A stretch of DNA of 40,133 nucleotides from Candidatus Rokuibacteriota bacterium (GTDB lineage Bacteria > Methylomirabilota > Methylomirabilia > Rokubacteriales > CSP1-6), in the NCBI GenBank assembly GCA_003221615.1, contig QHSQ01000154.1, forward strand, positions 1-40,133, read 5' to 3'. This document shows positions 32,271 through 39,843 of this stretch, one piece after another; within the stretch, counting starts at the first letter, position 1, and each line of letters begins with the position of its first letter. Made by a program: the position numbers and the translations under genes. Below the pieces are notes generated by a model. That model was not told where the DNA came from. It saw only the letters and a list, made by a program, of their open reading frames with translations, and ran no database searches.

Positions 32271-33689
32271 CTACAACAGGCTCATCAGCCGTGACTTGAG
32301 GATCTTGCCGGTGGCGGCCCGCGGCAACACGTCGAGCACCGTGACTCGGCGGGGATACTTGAACGCGGCCAGGCGATCTCGGCAGTGCGCGATCAGCTCG
32401 TCGGCGTTGGCCGTCGCGCCGGGGCGAAGGGCCACGAAGGCCGCGATGTCTTCGCCGAGCTCGGGGTGGGGCATGCCGAGGACGGCTGCTTCGGCGACCG
32501 CCGGGTGCGTCAGGAGCACCGCCTCGACCTCCGGGGGAAATACCGAATAGCCGCCGCGAAGGATGCGCTCGCGCTTGCGCCCGACGATCGTGACGAGGCC
32601 CTCGGCGCTCACCGTGGCGAGATCGCCGGTGCGGAACCATCCGTCGACGAGTACCTCGCGAGTCTCGTCGGGCGCGTTGATGTAGAAGTCCATCGCCGAC
32701 GGGCTTCTGATCCAGAGCTCGCCGGGTTCTCCCGTGGTCACGCTACGCCCGGCGTCGTCGACCACGCGGATCTCCACGCCCGGCACCGGCCACCCGATCG
32801 AATCGGGTGACTCGGTCGGGTCCGCCGCCCGATAGGAGATCGGACGGAAGAGCTCGGTCATTCCGTAGCCGCGGACGATCCGGATCCCGGTCCGGCCGCG
32901 CCATCGCTCGGCCAGGTCCCACGGACACGGCGCCGCGCCGGAGACCGCGATGCGGACCGAGCCGAGATCGGCGGCCGCGAGCTCCGGGGTGTCCAGGAGC
33001 CGGCGGAACATCGTCGCCACACCGGGAAACACGGTGACGCGATGGCGGCGAATCGCCTCGACCACGCGATCGGGCGCGAAGCGCTCGACCAGCGCGACGG
33101 TCGCGCCGACCAGCAGCGGCGCGAGCAACGCGCCGTTGAGGCCGAACGAGTGAGCCAGCGGAAGCGTCGCCAGCACGACGTCCTCCGGCGTCAGCGCCAT
33201 TACGGGCCCGGCCCACGACTCGATGGCCGCCTCGAGCGCCGCGTGCGAGAGCACCGCGCCCTTGGGGCGTCCCGTGCTGCCCGACGTGTACAGAATCAAC
33301 GCCGCGCCCGCCTCGGTCGTGGTGCCGCGGCGCGCGGGAGTCTCGCCACCCCGTGCGTCGACGTGTGTTTCATCGATGAGCGCGGCGGGCGAGAGGTCGG
33401 CGACGATGTCGGCGCGCTCGTCTTCCTTCAGGAGCTTGTCGAGCGGGGCCACGGTGGCGCCGAGCTTCCAGCCGGCGGTGAGCGCGACCGCGAAGGCCCA
33501 GTGGTTGCCGATCGAGAGCGCGATGCGGTCGCCGGCCTTCACGCCCCGGGCTGCGATGGTCTCGGCGAACGCGTCCGCGCGCCGGTCGAGCTCGCCGAAC
33601 GTGAGCGCGCCACCGTCCCAGACGAGGGCCAGCCTCTCGGGGGTGCGGCGCGAGCTGGCTTCGAGGCGCCGGGCGAAGTTCTCCGCCAC
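32271..33689 (-). CDS. AMP-dependent acyl-CoA synthetase
   Basis: 472 residues from the GTG at 33689; the frame is open far upstream, but those codons overlap ubiD and the family begins here (AENFARRLEASSRRTPERLAL). The P-loop is YTSGSTGRPKG (134-144), the adenylation motif RGYGMTEL follows, then DGWFRTGDLA and the catalytic Lys462 in ATGKILKS. The start lies eight bases after the UbiD stop, without a clear ribosome site. The pairing suggests that an acid is decarboxylated or carboxylated by UbiD and then activated to a CoA thioester. Confidence 0.92.
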   Translation of the reverse strand: MAENFARRLEASSRRTPERLALVWDGGALTFGELDRRADAFAETIAARGVKAGDRIALSIGNHWAFAVALTAGWKLGATVAPLDKLLKEDERADIVADLSPAALIDETHVDARGGETPARRGTTTEAGAALILYTSGSTGRPKGAVLSHAALEAAIESWAGPVMALTPEDVVLATLPLAHSFGLNGALLAPLLVGATVALVERFAPDRVVEAIRRHRVTVFPGVATMFRRLLDTPELAAADLGSVRIAVSGAAPCPWDLAERWRGRTGIRIVRGYGMTELFRPISYRAADPTESPDSIGWPVPGVEIRVVDDAGRSVTTGEPGELWIRSPSAMDFYINAPDETREVLVDGWFRTGDLATVSAEGLVTIVGRKRERILRGGYSVFPPEVEAVLLTHPAVAEAAVLGMPHPELGEDIAAFVALRPGATANADELIAHCRDRLAAFKYPRRVTVLDVLPRAATGKILKSRLMSLL

Positions 33690-33697
33690 GGAGCGGC

Positions 33698-35053
33698 TTA
33701 GGCGAAGAAGTCCTTGAGGTCGATCCGCTGCCAGACGTCGGACGGCACGCGGTGCCGGGGCGTGTAGGAGGCCAGCGACGGCTTGGCCGTCGCGTCCACG
33801 CCCCACTTCGCGGTGTGGCCGTCGTCGCGCGCCGAGGGGTCGAGGTCGGAGCCGCGCGCGTTGGCGATGATCGTGATGTCGCGGTCCGGCTGGCAGCGCG
33901 TGGCGATCGCCCAGTTCACCTGACGGTCGTCGAAGACGTCGACGTCCTCGTCGACGACGACGACGCGCTTCATGTAGAGATCGGCGCCGAGCGCTGCGAG
34001 GATCGCGTTCTTCGCCTGGCCCGGGATGCGCTGCTCGATCGAGACGAAGCACGTGAAGGGCCCGGGCACGCGCACCGCCTTGATCGAGGGGACCATCGCG
34101 CGCACGGCGCGGAAGAGGTTGGCCTCCATCGGGATCGTGGACAGGAGCATGTGATCGAGGTGGGCGACCGTGATGTCCTGGAAGATCGCGTCCCGGCGGT
34201 GGGTGATCGCCTTGACGTGGACGATCTCGCGCTGGCGCTCGCCGAGGCTGTAGCCCGTGAACTCGCCGAAGGGCCCCTCGGGCGTGCGCTCGCGGGGGAG
34301 GATCTCGCACTCGAGCACGAGCTCGGCGTGCGCCGGCACCAGCACGTCGGAGGTCCGGCACTTCACCAGCTCGAGCGGCTCGCCAAGCAGCCCGCCCATG
34401 ATGCCGCGCTCGTCCTCGTCGATCGAGCCGATCGCCAAGGCACCGAGCGCGATCGCCGGATGCACGCCGATCACCAGCGCGAGCGGCAAGGGCTCGTTCC
34501 GAGCCTCGGCAATCCGCTGGAACTCCCACAGATGCTTGCCGGTCGTCAGGTGGATCGACGTCGTGTCGCGCCCTTTGATCTGGAGCCGGTTGTAGGCGCA
34601 GTTCCAGATCTCGCGGGTCGGATCCTTCGCGAACGAGATCGCGGCCGTGACGTAGGCCCCGGCGTCGCCCTCGTGATGGACGATCTGGGGGAGGTCGTAG
34701 AGGTTCACCCGATCGCCCTCGAGGACGACCTCGTGCACCGGTCCGGTTGGTACGACCTTCGGGATCAGCGGCTTCTCCATCGCGCGCAGGTACGTCGCCT
34801 GGGTCGCCTCCGGCGCTGCGTTCATGGCGGCGGCGAGGCGAGGACGGCTGGCGTGGAGATTGGTGAGCACCGGGAACCGGGTGCCCTTCACGTTCTCGAA
34901 GAGCAGGACCGGGCGGCGCTTGCCCTCGCGCTCGAGCTTGACGACGAGCGCGGTAATCTCGAAGCGTGGGTCGACCGGCTTCGAAACGATCTCGAAGTCG
35001 CCGGGCTTGCGCCGCTTGACGAGATCGAGATAGGTCCGAAGATCTTGCGCCAT
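33698..35053 (-). CDS. UbiD-family (de)carboxylase
   Basis: 451 residues of the prenylated-FMN-dependent UbiD family. The start (DLRTYLDLV), the NLHASR segment, the pocket stretch GPFGEFTGY with ERTPEG before it (catalytic Arg-Glu-Glu set), and VDEDVDVFDDRQVNWA are all typical. Members act on aromatic or unsaturated acids. UbiX, which makes the cofactor, is not in the window. The start lacks a Shine-Dalgarno; a TATCCT hexamer is eight bases before it. It lies downstream of terC on the same strand and is followed by an acyl-CoA synthetase. Confidence 0.94.
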   Translation of the reverse strand: MAQDLRTYLDLVKRRKPGDFEIVSKPVDPRFEITALVVKLEREGKRRPVLLFENVKGTRFPVLTNLHASRPRLAAAMNAAPEATQATYLRAMEKPLIPKVVPTGPVHEVVLEGDRVNLYDLPQIVHHEGDAGAYVTAAISFAKDPTREIWNCAYNRLQIKGRDTTSIHLTTGKHLWEFQRIAEARNEPLPLALVIGVHPAIALGALAIGSIDEDERGIMGGLLGEPLELVKCRTSDVLVPAHAELVLECEILPRERTPEGPFGEFTGYSLGERQREIVHVKAITHRRDAIFQDITVAHLDHMLLSTIPMEANLFRAVRAMVPSIKAVRVPGPFTCFVSIEQRIPGQAKNAILAALGADLYMKRVVVVDEDVDVFDDRQVNWAIATRCQPDRDITIIANARGSDLDPSARDDGHTAKWGVDATAKPSLASYTPRHRVPSDVWQRIDLKDFFA

Positions 35054-35061
35054 AGGCGCCT

Positions 35062-35067
35062 AGGATA
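35062..35067 (-). promoter_or_regulatory. Possible -10 box for a leaderless ubiD mRNA
   Basis: TATCCT on the minus strand lies in the 19-base gap after terC and ends eight bases before the ubiD-family ATG. No clear -35 is seen. Confidence 0.35.
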
Positions 35068-35072
35068 CTGAA

Positions 35073-35768
35073 TCAGGCGTTGCCCGGCACCTTCTTTCTG
35101 CCAACCTGACTGTTGAGCCACCAGCCGAGCGCCACGATGATCACGCCCGGCACCAGCGGCAGCAACCCGAGGCCCGGCGTCGAGTGATCGATCCAGCGCG
35201 CGAGCCCGTGATCCTTCAGGATCATCTCGCCCGCGACGTAGCCCAGGATGCCGCCGCCGAGCCAGATGACCCAGATGAACCGATTCATCAGTGTGGCGAG
35301 GAGGCCGCTGCCCCAGACGACGATCGGCAACGACAGTGCGATGCCGAAGACGACGAGGCGCAGGTCGCCGTGGGCCGCGGCGGCGACCGCGAGCACGTTG
35401 TCGAGGCTCATGATCGCGTCGGCGACGACGATGATCCAGATGGCTTCGCTCAGCGAGCCGCCCTCGCGGACGTGGCCTTCGACCCCCGACTCCTTGTGGA
35501 CCAGCTTGAACGCGATCCAGAGGAGCGCCACGCCGCCGACGAGCTGGAGGAACGGGATCCGCAACAGGAACGTCGCGATCGTGATGAACGCCAGACGCAG
35601 CCCGACCGCGCCGAGCGTGCCCCAGATGCGGCCCACGAGCTGCTGGCGCTTGGGAAGGGTACGGACAGCGAGGGCGATGACGAGCGCGTTGTCGCCGGCG
35701 AGCGTGAGATCGATGATGATGATGCCGAAGACCCTTGCCCAGAATTCTGGGTCCATCAAGAAGATCAT
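35073..35768 (-). CDS. TerC-family integral membrane protein
   Basis: 231 residues with about seven membrane helices. IIDLTLAGDNALVIALAVRTLP near the start (quoted in part) and the later VADAIMSLDNVLAVAAAAHGD, each with an acidic D-N pair inside the membrane, are the two hallmark motifs of the TerC/YjbE family. Members are linked to manganese export or metal homeostasis and to tellurite resistance. A GGAG ribosome site overlaps the end of the upstream microprotein. No manganese riboswitch was recognised upstream. Confidence 0.92.
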   Translation of the reverse strand: MIFLMDPEFWARVFGIIIIDLTLAGDNALVIALAVRTLPKRQQLVGRIWGTLGAVGLRLAFITIATFLLRIPFLQLVGGVALLWIAFKLVHKESGVEGHVREGGSLSEAIWIIVVADAIMSLDNVLAVAAAAHGDLRLVVFGIALSLPIVVWGSGLLATLMNRFIWVIWLGGGILGYVAGEMILKDHGLARWIDHSTPGLGLLPLVPGVIIVALGWWLNSQVGRKKVPGNA

Positions 35769-35771
35769 ACG

Positions 35772-35867
35772 TTACTCCACCAGCGCCTTCAGGAGCGCGA
35801 CCAGCACTCGACCGACGACGATGAGCGCGACGGCGATGGCAAGGCCTTCGACCCGACTGATAGTCAT
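35772..35867 (-). CDS. 31-residue membrane microprotein upstream of terC
   Basis: A short gene of a single predicted transmembrane helix: MTISRVEGLAIAV then a Val/Leu/Ile-rich stretch, ending LLKALVE. It has a GGGAG ribosome site nine bases before its ATG and ends three bases before the terC start, and its last codons form terC's own ribosome site. This spacing suggests a real gene coupled to terC, perhaps a regulator or partner of the transporter. A translated leader that controls terC is the alternative. Confidence 0.55.
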   Translation of the reverse strand: MTISRVEGLAIAVALIVVGRVLVALLKALVE

Positions 35868-35897
35868 CTCGTGTCTCCCTGTGTGACGAGCAGAGTT

Positions 35898-35913
35898 GGC
35901 CGCCCGAAGGCGG
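35898..35913 (-). terminator. Hairpin with UUCG tetraloop between two minus-strand units
   Basis: On the minus strand GCCGCC-TTCG-GGCGGC lies 34 bases after the stop of the small secreted protein gene and 30 bases before the microprotein ATG. It could end the upstream operon, although no T run follows in that direction, or be part of the microprotein-terC leader. Confidence 0.45.
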
Positions 35914-35946
35914 CTTTCGTTTCAGGAGACGAACGGGACGACGGAG

Positions 35947-36270
35947 CTAGTGGTCTTCGGGGGACGAGGCGCGACTTGCCGACGGTCGATGAGCGAGCCT
36001 GACCTGACGGATCCACGGCTCGCCGGTCGCCGGAGCGATCTCGGGAGCCGGTGACGGCGAACGGCGCGCCAGGCGATCGTGCTCGACGCGCTCGCGCGCG
36101 GTCGACCGCTGTGAGGCCGCCGCGCGCTTGTCATGAGCCTCGCGACCCGTCTGGATCGAATGCTCGATCTCGGAGTCCTGGATCTCGAACTCGAAGGCGC
36201 CGGGCAGGGGCGTCGCGAGGTCGAACGACAACCAGGCCGTCAAGAGCAAGAGGATCCGACGAGTTCTCAC
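35947..36270 (-). CDS. Small exported protein coupled to the ThDP enzyme
   Basis: 107 residues from the GTG at 36270, which overlaps the stop of the ThDP-enzyme gene (GTGA). The first 20 or so residues (RTRRILLLLTAWLSFDLA) are a signal peptide or membrane anchor. The rest is hydrophilic, rich in Arg, Ser and Glu, with FEFEIQDSEIEHS after the signal. The frame is open upstream, but those codons are inside the ThDP gene. No family is recognised. Coupling to a cytoplasmic enzyme may be only for expression. Confidence 0.5.
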   Translation of the reverse strand: MRTRRILLLLTAWLSFDLATPLPGAFEFEIQDSEIEHSIQTGREAHDKRAAASQRSTARERVEHDRLARRSPSPAPEIAPATGEPWIRQVRLAHRPSASRASSPEDH

Positions 36271-37994
36271 CCGTTCATTGTACCGGGCTTCTTGCAGATG
36301 ACGTTCAGGAGCGCTTGGCGCTTCTCGTCGCGAACGACCTTGAGCGCGCGCGCCAGCGCGTCGGGCAACGCCGCCGGATCCTCGACCTTCTCGGCGTGGC
36401 CGCCGGAGGCGCGGCAGACCAGCTCGTAGTCGGGGGCCGGATCGAGGTCGGAGATCGGCATCTGGCCGGTCCTTGCGGCGAGGCCCTCGGGCGCGTGGCT
36501 CTGCACCGCGCGCTTCACCGCGTTCCACGCGCGGTTGTTGAAGATCACGAACAGGACGGGCAGGCTGTACGCCCGCGAGACGAAGTGCGCCGCGGTGGGC
36601 GCGCCGAAGATGTAGGCACCGTCGCCGACGCAGCAGATGACCGTCTTGTCGGGCGCGGCCAGCTTGGCGCCGAGGGCCGCGCCCAGGCCCCAGCCAAGGC
36701 CGCCGGCCGGCGAGGACCCGAAGTAGCTGCGCGGCGTGCGGAAGCAGCCCTGGGTCGGATCGAAGTCGTACTCGTCGACGAGGATCGTGTTCTCGTCAAC
36801 CAGGTCGCCGACGCACTTCGAGACCCACACCATCTCGAGCGGCCGCTCGTTCTGAGCCTTCCGCGCGGTCGCCGCCCACGCCTCGCGCAGCCGCCGATGC
36901 TCGGCGTGCCAGCGCTGCGTCCGCTCGGCGACGGCACGGCCATCGACACCCTTCCGGACGGCGTCGGCGAGCGCGGCCAGGTTCAATCTGACCGTGCCCG
37001 ACAGCGCGGAATCGGCCGGGAACCCTCGGATCGGGTAGCGCGCGTAGAGCGGATCCACCGCGATCTGGACGATCTTCGTCTCGGGGCGCGGCGCCTTGAG
37101 CGCCGGGAACCACAGCACGTCGGACTCGACCGCCACGATGCAGTCGGCGTCGTCGAGATACGGCGCCGCGTCGAAGCCCGCGTGGAGCGGATGGTCTTGC
37201 GGGAAGTTCATGTAGGTGTGGAACTGGTCGATCACCGGCGCGCCGAGGGCCTCGGCGAGCTTCACCAGCGCCGGCACCGCCAGGGGATCGCGCCCGGCCG
37301 CCTTGGTGAGGATGATCGGGTTGCGCGCCGCCGTCAGGAGCCGAGCGGCTTCGGCGATCGCGTCCGGGGCGGCGGCGACCGCGCCGGGCTTCGGGGCCCG
37401 ACTCGCCGCCGCATACTCGAAGACCTCGTGCTTCTCGGCGAGGACTTCGCGCGGCAAAGTGAGGTAGACCGGCCCCTGCGGCTCGGCCTGGGAGACCGCC
37501 AGCGCGCGATCGACGACGGTCTCGAGCTGGGTGAAGTTCCGAAGCTCGTAGTCCCACTTGACGTACTCGCGGATCATGCCGGCCTGGTCGAACGACTCCT
37601 GCGCCCAGTGGATCGGGCGATTGCGGCTGCCGTGCAGGCCGGACTCGGTGAGCGGATTGCGCCCGGCGCTGAACAGGATCGGCACGTTCGAGCGCGAGGC
37701 GTTGATGATGCCGCCGACCGCATTGCCGGCGCCGACGATGACGTGGACCATGACGACTTGAGGCCGACCGGTGAGCAGCGCGTAGCCGTGGGCCATGCCG
37801 ACCGCCGGCACCTCGTGGGGGATCGTCATGGGCCGCGGCGCCGGCAGGCCCTGGGCCAGGCGGCGCGCGTAGGCGTCGATCAGCGGCGCGAAATCCGTCC
37901 CGGAGTTCGCGAAGAAATACTCGACGCCGCGGGCGGCGAGGAGCTCCAGGTACGCATCGGCCGTGCTTTCGACGCTCGCTCGCTTGGTGGTCAT
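36267..37994 (-). CDS. Thiamine-diphosphate-dependent enzyme (acetolactate synthase-like)
   Basis: 575 residues with the three domains of ThDP-dependent decarboxylases/synthases. Glu61 (IPHEVPAVGMAHGYAL, near 58-73) is the cofactor-activating residue. The central domain (about 205-340) lacks an obvious FAD-binding signature. GDG (457-459) to NN (486-487) is the cofactor motif. A GGAGAG ribosome site supports the start. It resembles acetolactate synthase, benzoylformate decarboxylase and oxalyl-CoA decarboxylase relatives; the exact reaction is not clear. An amidohydrolase lies upstream on the same strand (13-base gap) and a small secreted protein overlaps its end. Confidence 0.9.
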   Translation of the reverse strand: MTTKRASVESTADAYLELLAARGVEYFFANSGTDFAPLIDAYARRLAQGLPAPRPMTIPHEVPAVGMAHGYALLTGRPQVVMVHVIVGAGNAVGGIINASRSNVPILFSAGRNPLTESGLHGSRNRPIHWAQESFDQAGMIREYVKWDYELRNFTQLETVVDRALAVSQAEPQGPVYLTLPREVLAEKHEVFEYAAASRAPKPGAVAAAPDAIAEAARLLTAARNPIILTKAAGRDPLAVPALVKLAEALGAPVIDQFHTYMNFPQDHPLHAGFDAAPYLDDADCIVAVESDVLWFPALKAPRPETKIVQIAVDPLYARYPIRGFPADSALSGTVRLNLAALADAVRKGVDGRAVAERTQRWHAEHRRLREAWAATARKAQNERPLEMVWVSKCVGDLVDENTILVDEYDFDPTQGCFRTPRSYFGSSPAGGLGWGLGAALGAKLAAPDKTVICCVGDGAYIFGAPTAAHFVSRAYSLPVLFVIFNNRAWNAVKRAVQSHAPEGLAARTGQMPISDLDPAPDYELVCRASGGHAEKVEDPAALPDALARALKVVRDEKRQALLNVICKKPGTMNG

Positions 37995-38007
37995 CGTGGT
38001 CTCTCCT

Positions 38008-39036
38008 TCATGATTTCAGGCGGAGCCGGAGCAGCCGGCGCGCGTTGCCCTCGTAGATCTGCGCCTTCTCTTCCTCGCTGGCCCGCATGCGCGTCATCGC
38101 CTCGATCGTATCGCGGATGAATCCCGGCCCCTTCTCGGGGTCGAAGGGCATGTCCGTCCCGAACAGGACGTGGTCGGCTCCGAAGAACGCCAGCCCGGAC
38201 TCCATCGCGTGCCAGGCGCCGAAGAGCGCGGTGTCGCCGTAGAACATCTTGAAATAGTCGATCGGGCGCCTGGAGAGACGCCCGAGCGCGCTCGTGTCCT
38301 CTGGATCGTCGCTTCGGCTGCCGAGCTGGTCGAGCCCGCCGCCCACGCGCCCGGCGCAGAACGGGACCATGGCGCCGAGGTGATGCGTGATGATCTTCAG
38401 CCCGGGATGGCGGTCGAAGATCCCGGAGAAGACCAGCCGGCCCATCGCGACCGACGTCTCGTACGGCCAGCCGAATGCCCACCACATGTCGAACTTCGAC
38501 CGCTTCTCGCCCGCGTAGTCGGCGAAGGCGGCGGGACGGGCCGGATGCATCCAGATCGGCAGATCCCGCTGCGCCATCCGGTCGAAGATCGGCTGGTACT
38601 CCGGCGAGTCGAGCGGGCGTCCCGCGACGTTCGTGTAGATCTGAACACCGGTCGCCTGCAGGTCGTCGATCGCGCGATCGATCTCGCGCACCGCCGCGTC
38701 AGGGTTGTTCATCGGCAGCGACGCGACGAAGGCGGGGAAGCGCTCGGGATGCCTGGAGACGATCTCGGCCATGCCGTCGTTGGCCAGCCGGGCCAGCTCG
38801 GGGCTGAGGTCGGGCCCGGCGGCGACCTCGATGGGCGGGTTGGCGAGCGTCAGTACCTGCACGTAGCCCTCGTAGCGATCCATGATCCTGAGCCGCAGCT
38901 CGACGTCGACCAGGACGGGGATCCCCGTCATGCGCTTCTGGAGCGCCATGCCGGGCGGCGCCACCTGCAGCATCCGGTCGAAGTACCGGCGCGGCATGAC
39001 GTGAGGAAAGATGTCGATCTTCGTGGTGTGGGCCAT
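38008..39036 (-). CDS. Amidohydrolase family protein (ACMSD-like)
   Basis: 342 residues from the ATG at 39036. The fold is that of aminocarboxymuconate-semialdehyde decarboxylase relatives: WMHPARP, KIITHHLGAM and LFGTDMPFDPEKGPGF carry the barrel-end His and the final Asp. The first motif reads DIFPHVMP where canonical members have D-x-H-x-H, so the first His is Phe. No Shine-Dalgarno is present; a TATCCT hexamer is eight bases upstream. The frame is open far upstream, but this overlaps the divergent gene. It precedes the ThDP enzyme in a probable operon. Confidence 0.9.
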   Translation of the reverse strand: MAHTTKIDIFPHVMPRRYFDRMLQVAPPGMALQKRMTGIPVLVDVELRLRIMDRYEGYVQVLTLANPPIEVAAGPDLSPELARLANDGMAEIVSRHPERFPAFVASLPMNNPDAAVREIDRAIDDLQATGVQIYTNVAGRPLDSPEYQPIFDRMAQRDLPIWMHPARPAAFADYAGEKRSKFDMWWAFGWPYETSVAMGRLVFSGIFDRHPGLKIITHHLGAMVPFCAGRVGGGLDQLGSRSDDPEDTSALGRLSRRPIDYFKMFYGDTALFGAWHAMESGLAFFGADHVLFGTDMPFDPEKGPGFIRDTIEAMTRMRASEEEKAQIYEGNARRLLRLRLKS

Positions 39037-39044
39037 GCCGCACG

Positions 39045-39050
39045 AGGATA
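39045..39050 (-). promoter_or_regulatory. Possible -10 box of the ACMSD-like gene
   Basis: TATCCT on the minus strand ends eight bases before the ATG at 39036. Together with TAGAGT on the other strand it would make a back-to-back pair of leaderless promoters in a 60-base gap. Confidence 0.4.
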
Positions 39051-39082
39051 AGCTCACGCGGCCCCGAAGGGAAGAAGCAGGG

Positions 39083-39088
39083 TAGAGT
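39083..39088 (+). promoter_or_regulatory. Possible -10 box of the racemase-family gene
   Basis: TAGAGT ends eight bases before the ATG at 39097, with no ribosome site in between. Confidence 0.4.
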
Positions 39089-39096
39089 ATGGGGCC

Positions 39097-39834
39097 ATGA
39101 CATCGGGACGCGTCCAGGGCGGCTTCAATCAGTACGGGTTCACCGTGGGCATTCTCATGCTCGACACGCGGTTCCCGCGGATCCCCGGCGACACGGGCAA
39201 CGCGGCGACCTTCCCGTTCCCGGTGCGCTACCAGCGCGTGACCGGCGCCGACCCGGACCTGGTCGTACGCCGGGGCGCCGCTGGGCTCCTGCCTCGCTTC
39301 GTCGAAGGGGCGCGCCTGCTGGAGAGCGAAGGCGTCGGCGCGATCACAACGAACTGCGGCTTTCTCGTCAAGTTCCAGCGCGAGCTGGCGGGATCGGTCG
39401 CGGTGCCCGTGTTCACGTCGAGCCTTCTGCTGGTGCCGCTCGTCCACCGGTTCCGCCCGCGCGGACGGCGCGTCGGCATCATGACCGTCAACGCGGGCTC
39501 GCTCACCCAGGAGCACCTGGACGGCGCCGGGATCGGCGGCGACATTCCGCTGGCCGTGGCCGGGATGGAGACCGAGAAAGAGTTCACGCGCGTGCTCCTG
39601 GGCGACGAGATGGTGCTCGACGTCGACGTCGCGCGCGAGGAGCACGTTCGCGTCGCGCGCCGGCTCGTCACCGAGCATCCCGACGTCGGTGCGATCGTGC
39701 TGGAGTGCACCAACATGCCGCCGTACACCGCGGACATCCAGCGCGAGACCGGGCTTGCGGTGTTCGACATCGTGTCGCTCGTCACGATGGTCCACAACGG
39801 GCTCGCCGCCGGCCGGTCGCCACGTCCGGCGTGA
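39097..39834 (+). CDS. Aspartate/glutamate racemase-family protein
   Basis: 245 residues of the Asp/Glu/hydantoin racemase and maleate isomerase superfamily. The two catalytic Cys are Cys87 (ITTNCGF) and Cys204 (LECTNMPPY). The first strand, FTVGILMLDTRFPR, and VPVFTSSLLLVP fit the fold. Members racemise amino acids or hydantoins or isomerise maleate. It is divergent from the ACMSD-like gene and followed, 9 bases later, by a branched-chain-type ABC ATPase gene. Confidence 0.88.
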   Translation: MTSGRVQGGFNQYGFTVGILMLDTRFPRIPGDTGNAATFPFPVRYQRVTGADPDLVVRRGAAGLLPRFVEGARLLESEGVGAITTNCGFLVKFQRELAGSVAVPVFTSSLLLVPLVHRFRPRGRRVGIMTVNAGSLTQEHLDGAGIGGDIPLAVAGMETEKEFTRVLLGDEMVLDVDVAREEHVRVARRLVTEHPDVGAIVLECTNMPPYTADIQRETGLAVFDIVSLVTMVHNGLAAGRSPRPA

Positions 39835-39843
39835 CCGCCTGGT

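Noticed and set aside
35868-35946. Manganese (yybP-ykoY) riboswitch upstream of terC
   Set aside because: The conserved GGGGAGUA-type core is not present; only a simple UUCG hairpin is seen.
33752-38120. Long plus-strand frames opposite ubiD and the ThDP enzyme
   Set aside because: They are composition shadows of the minus-strand genes.
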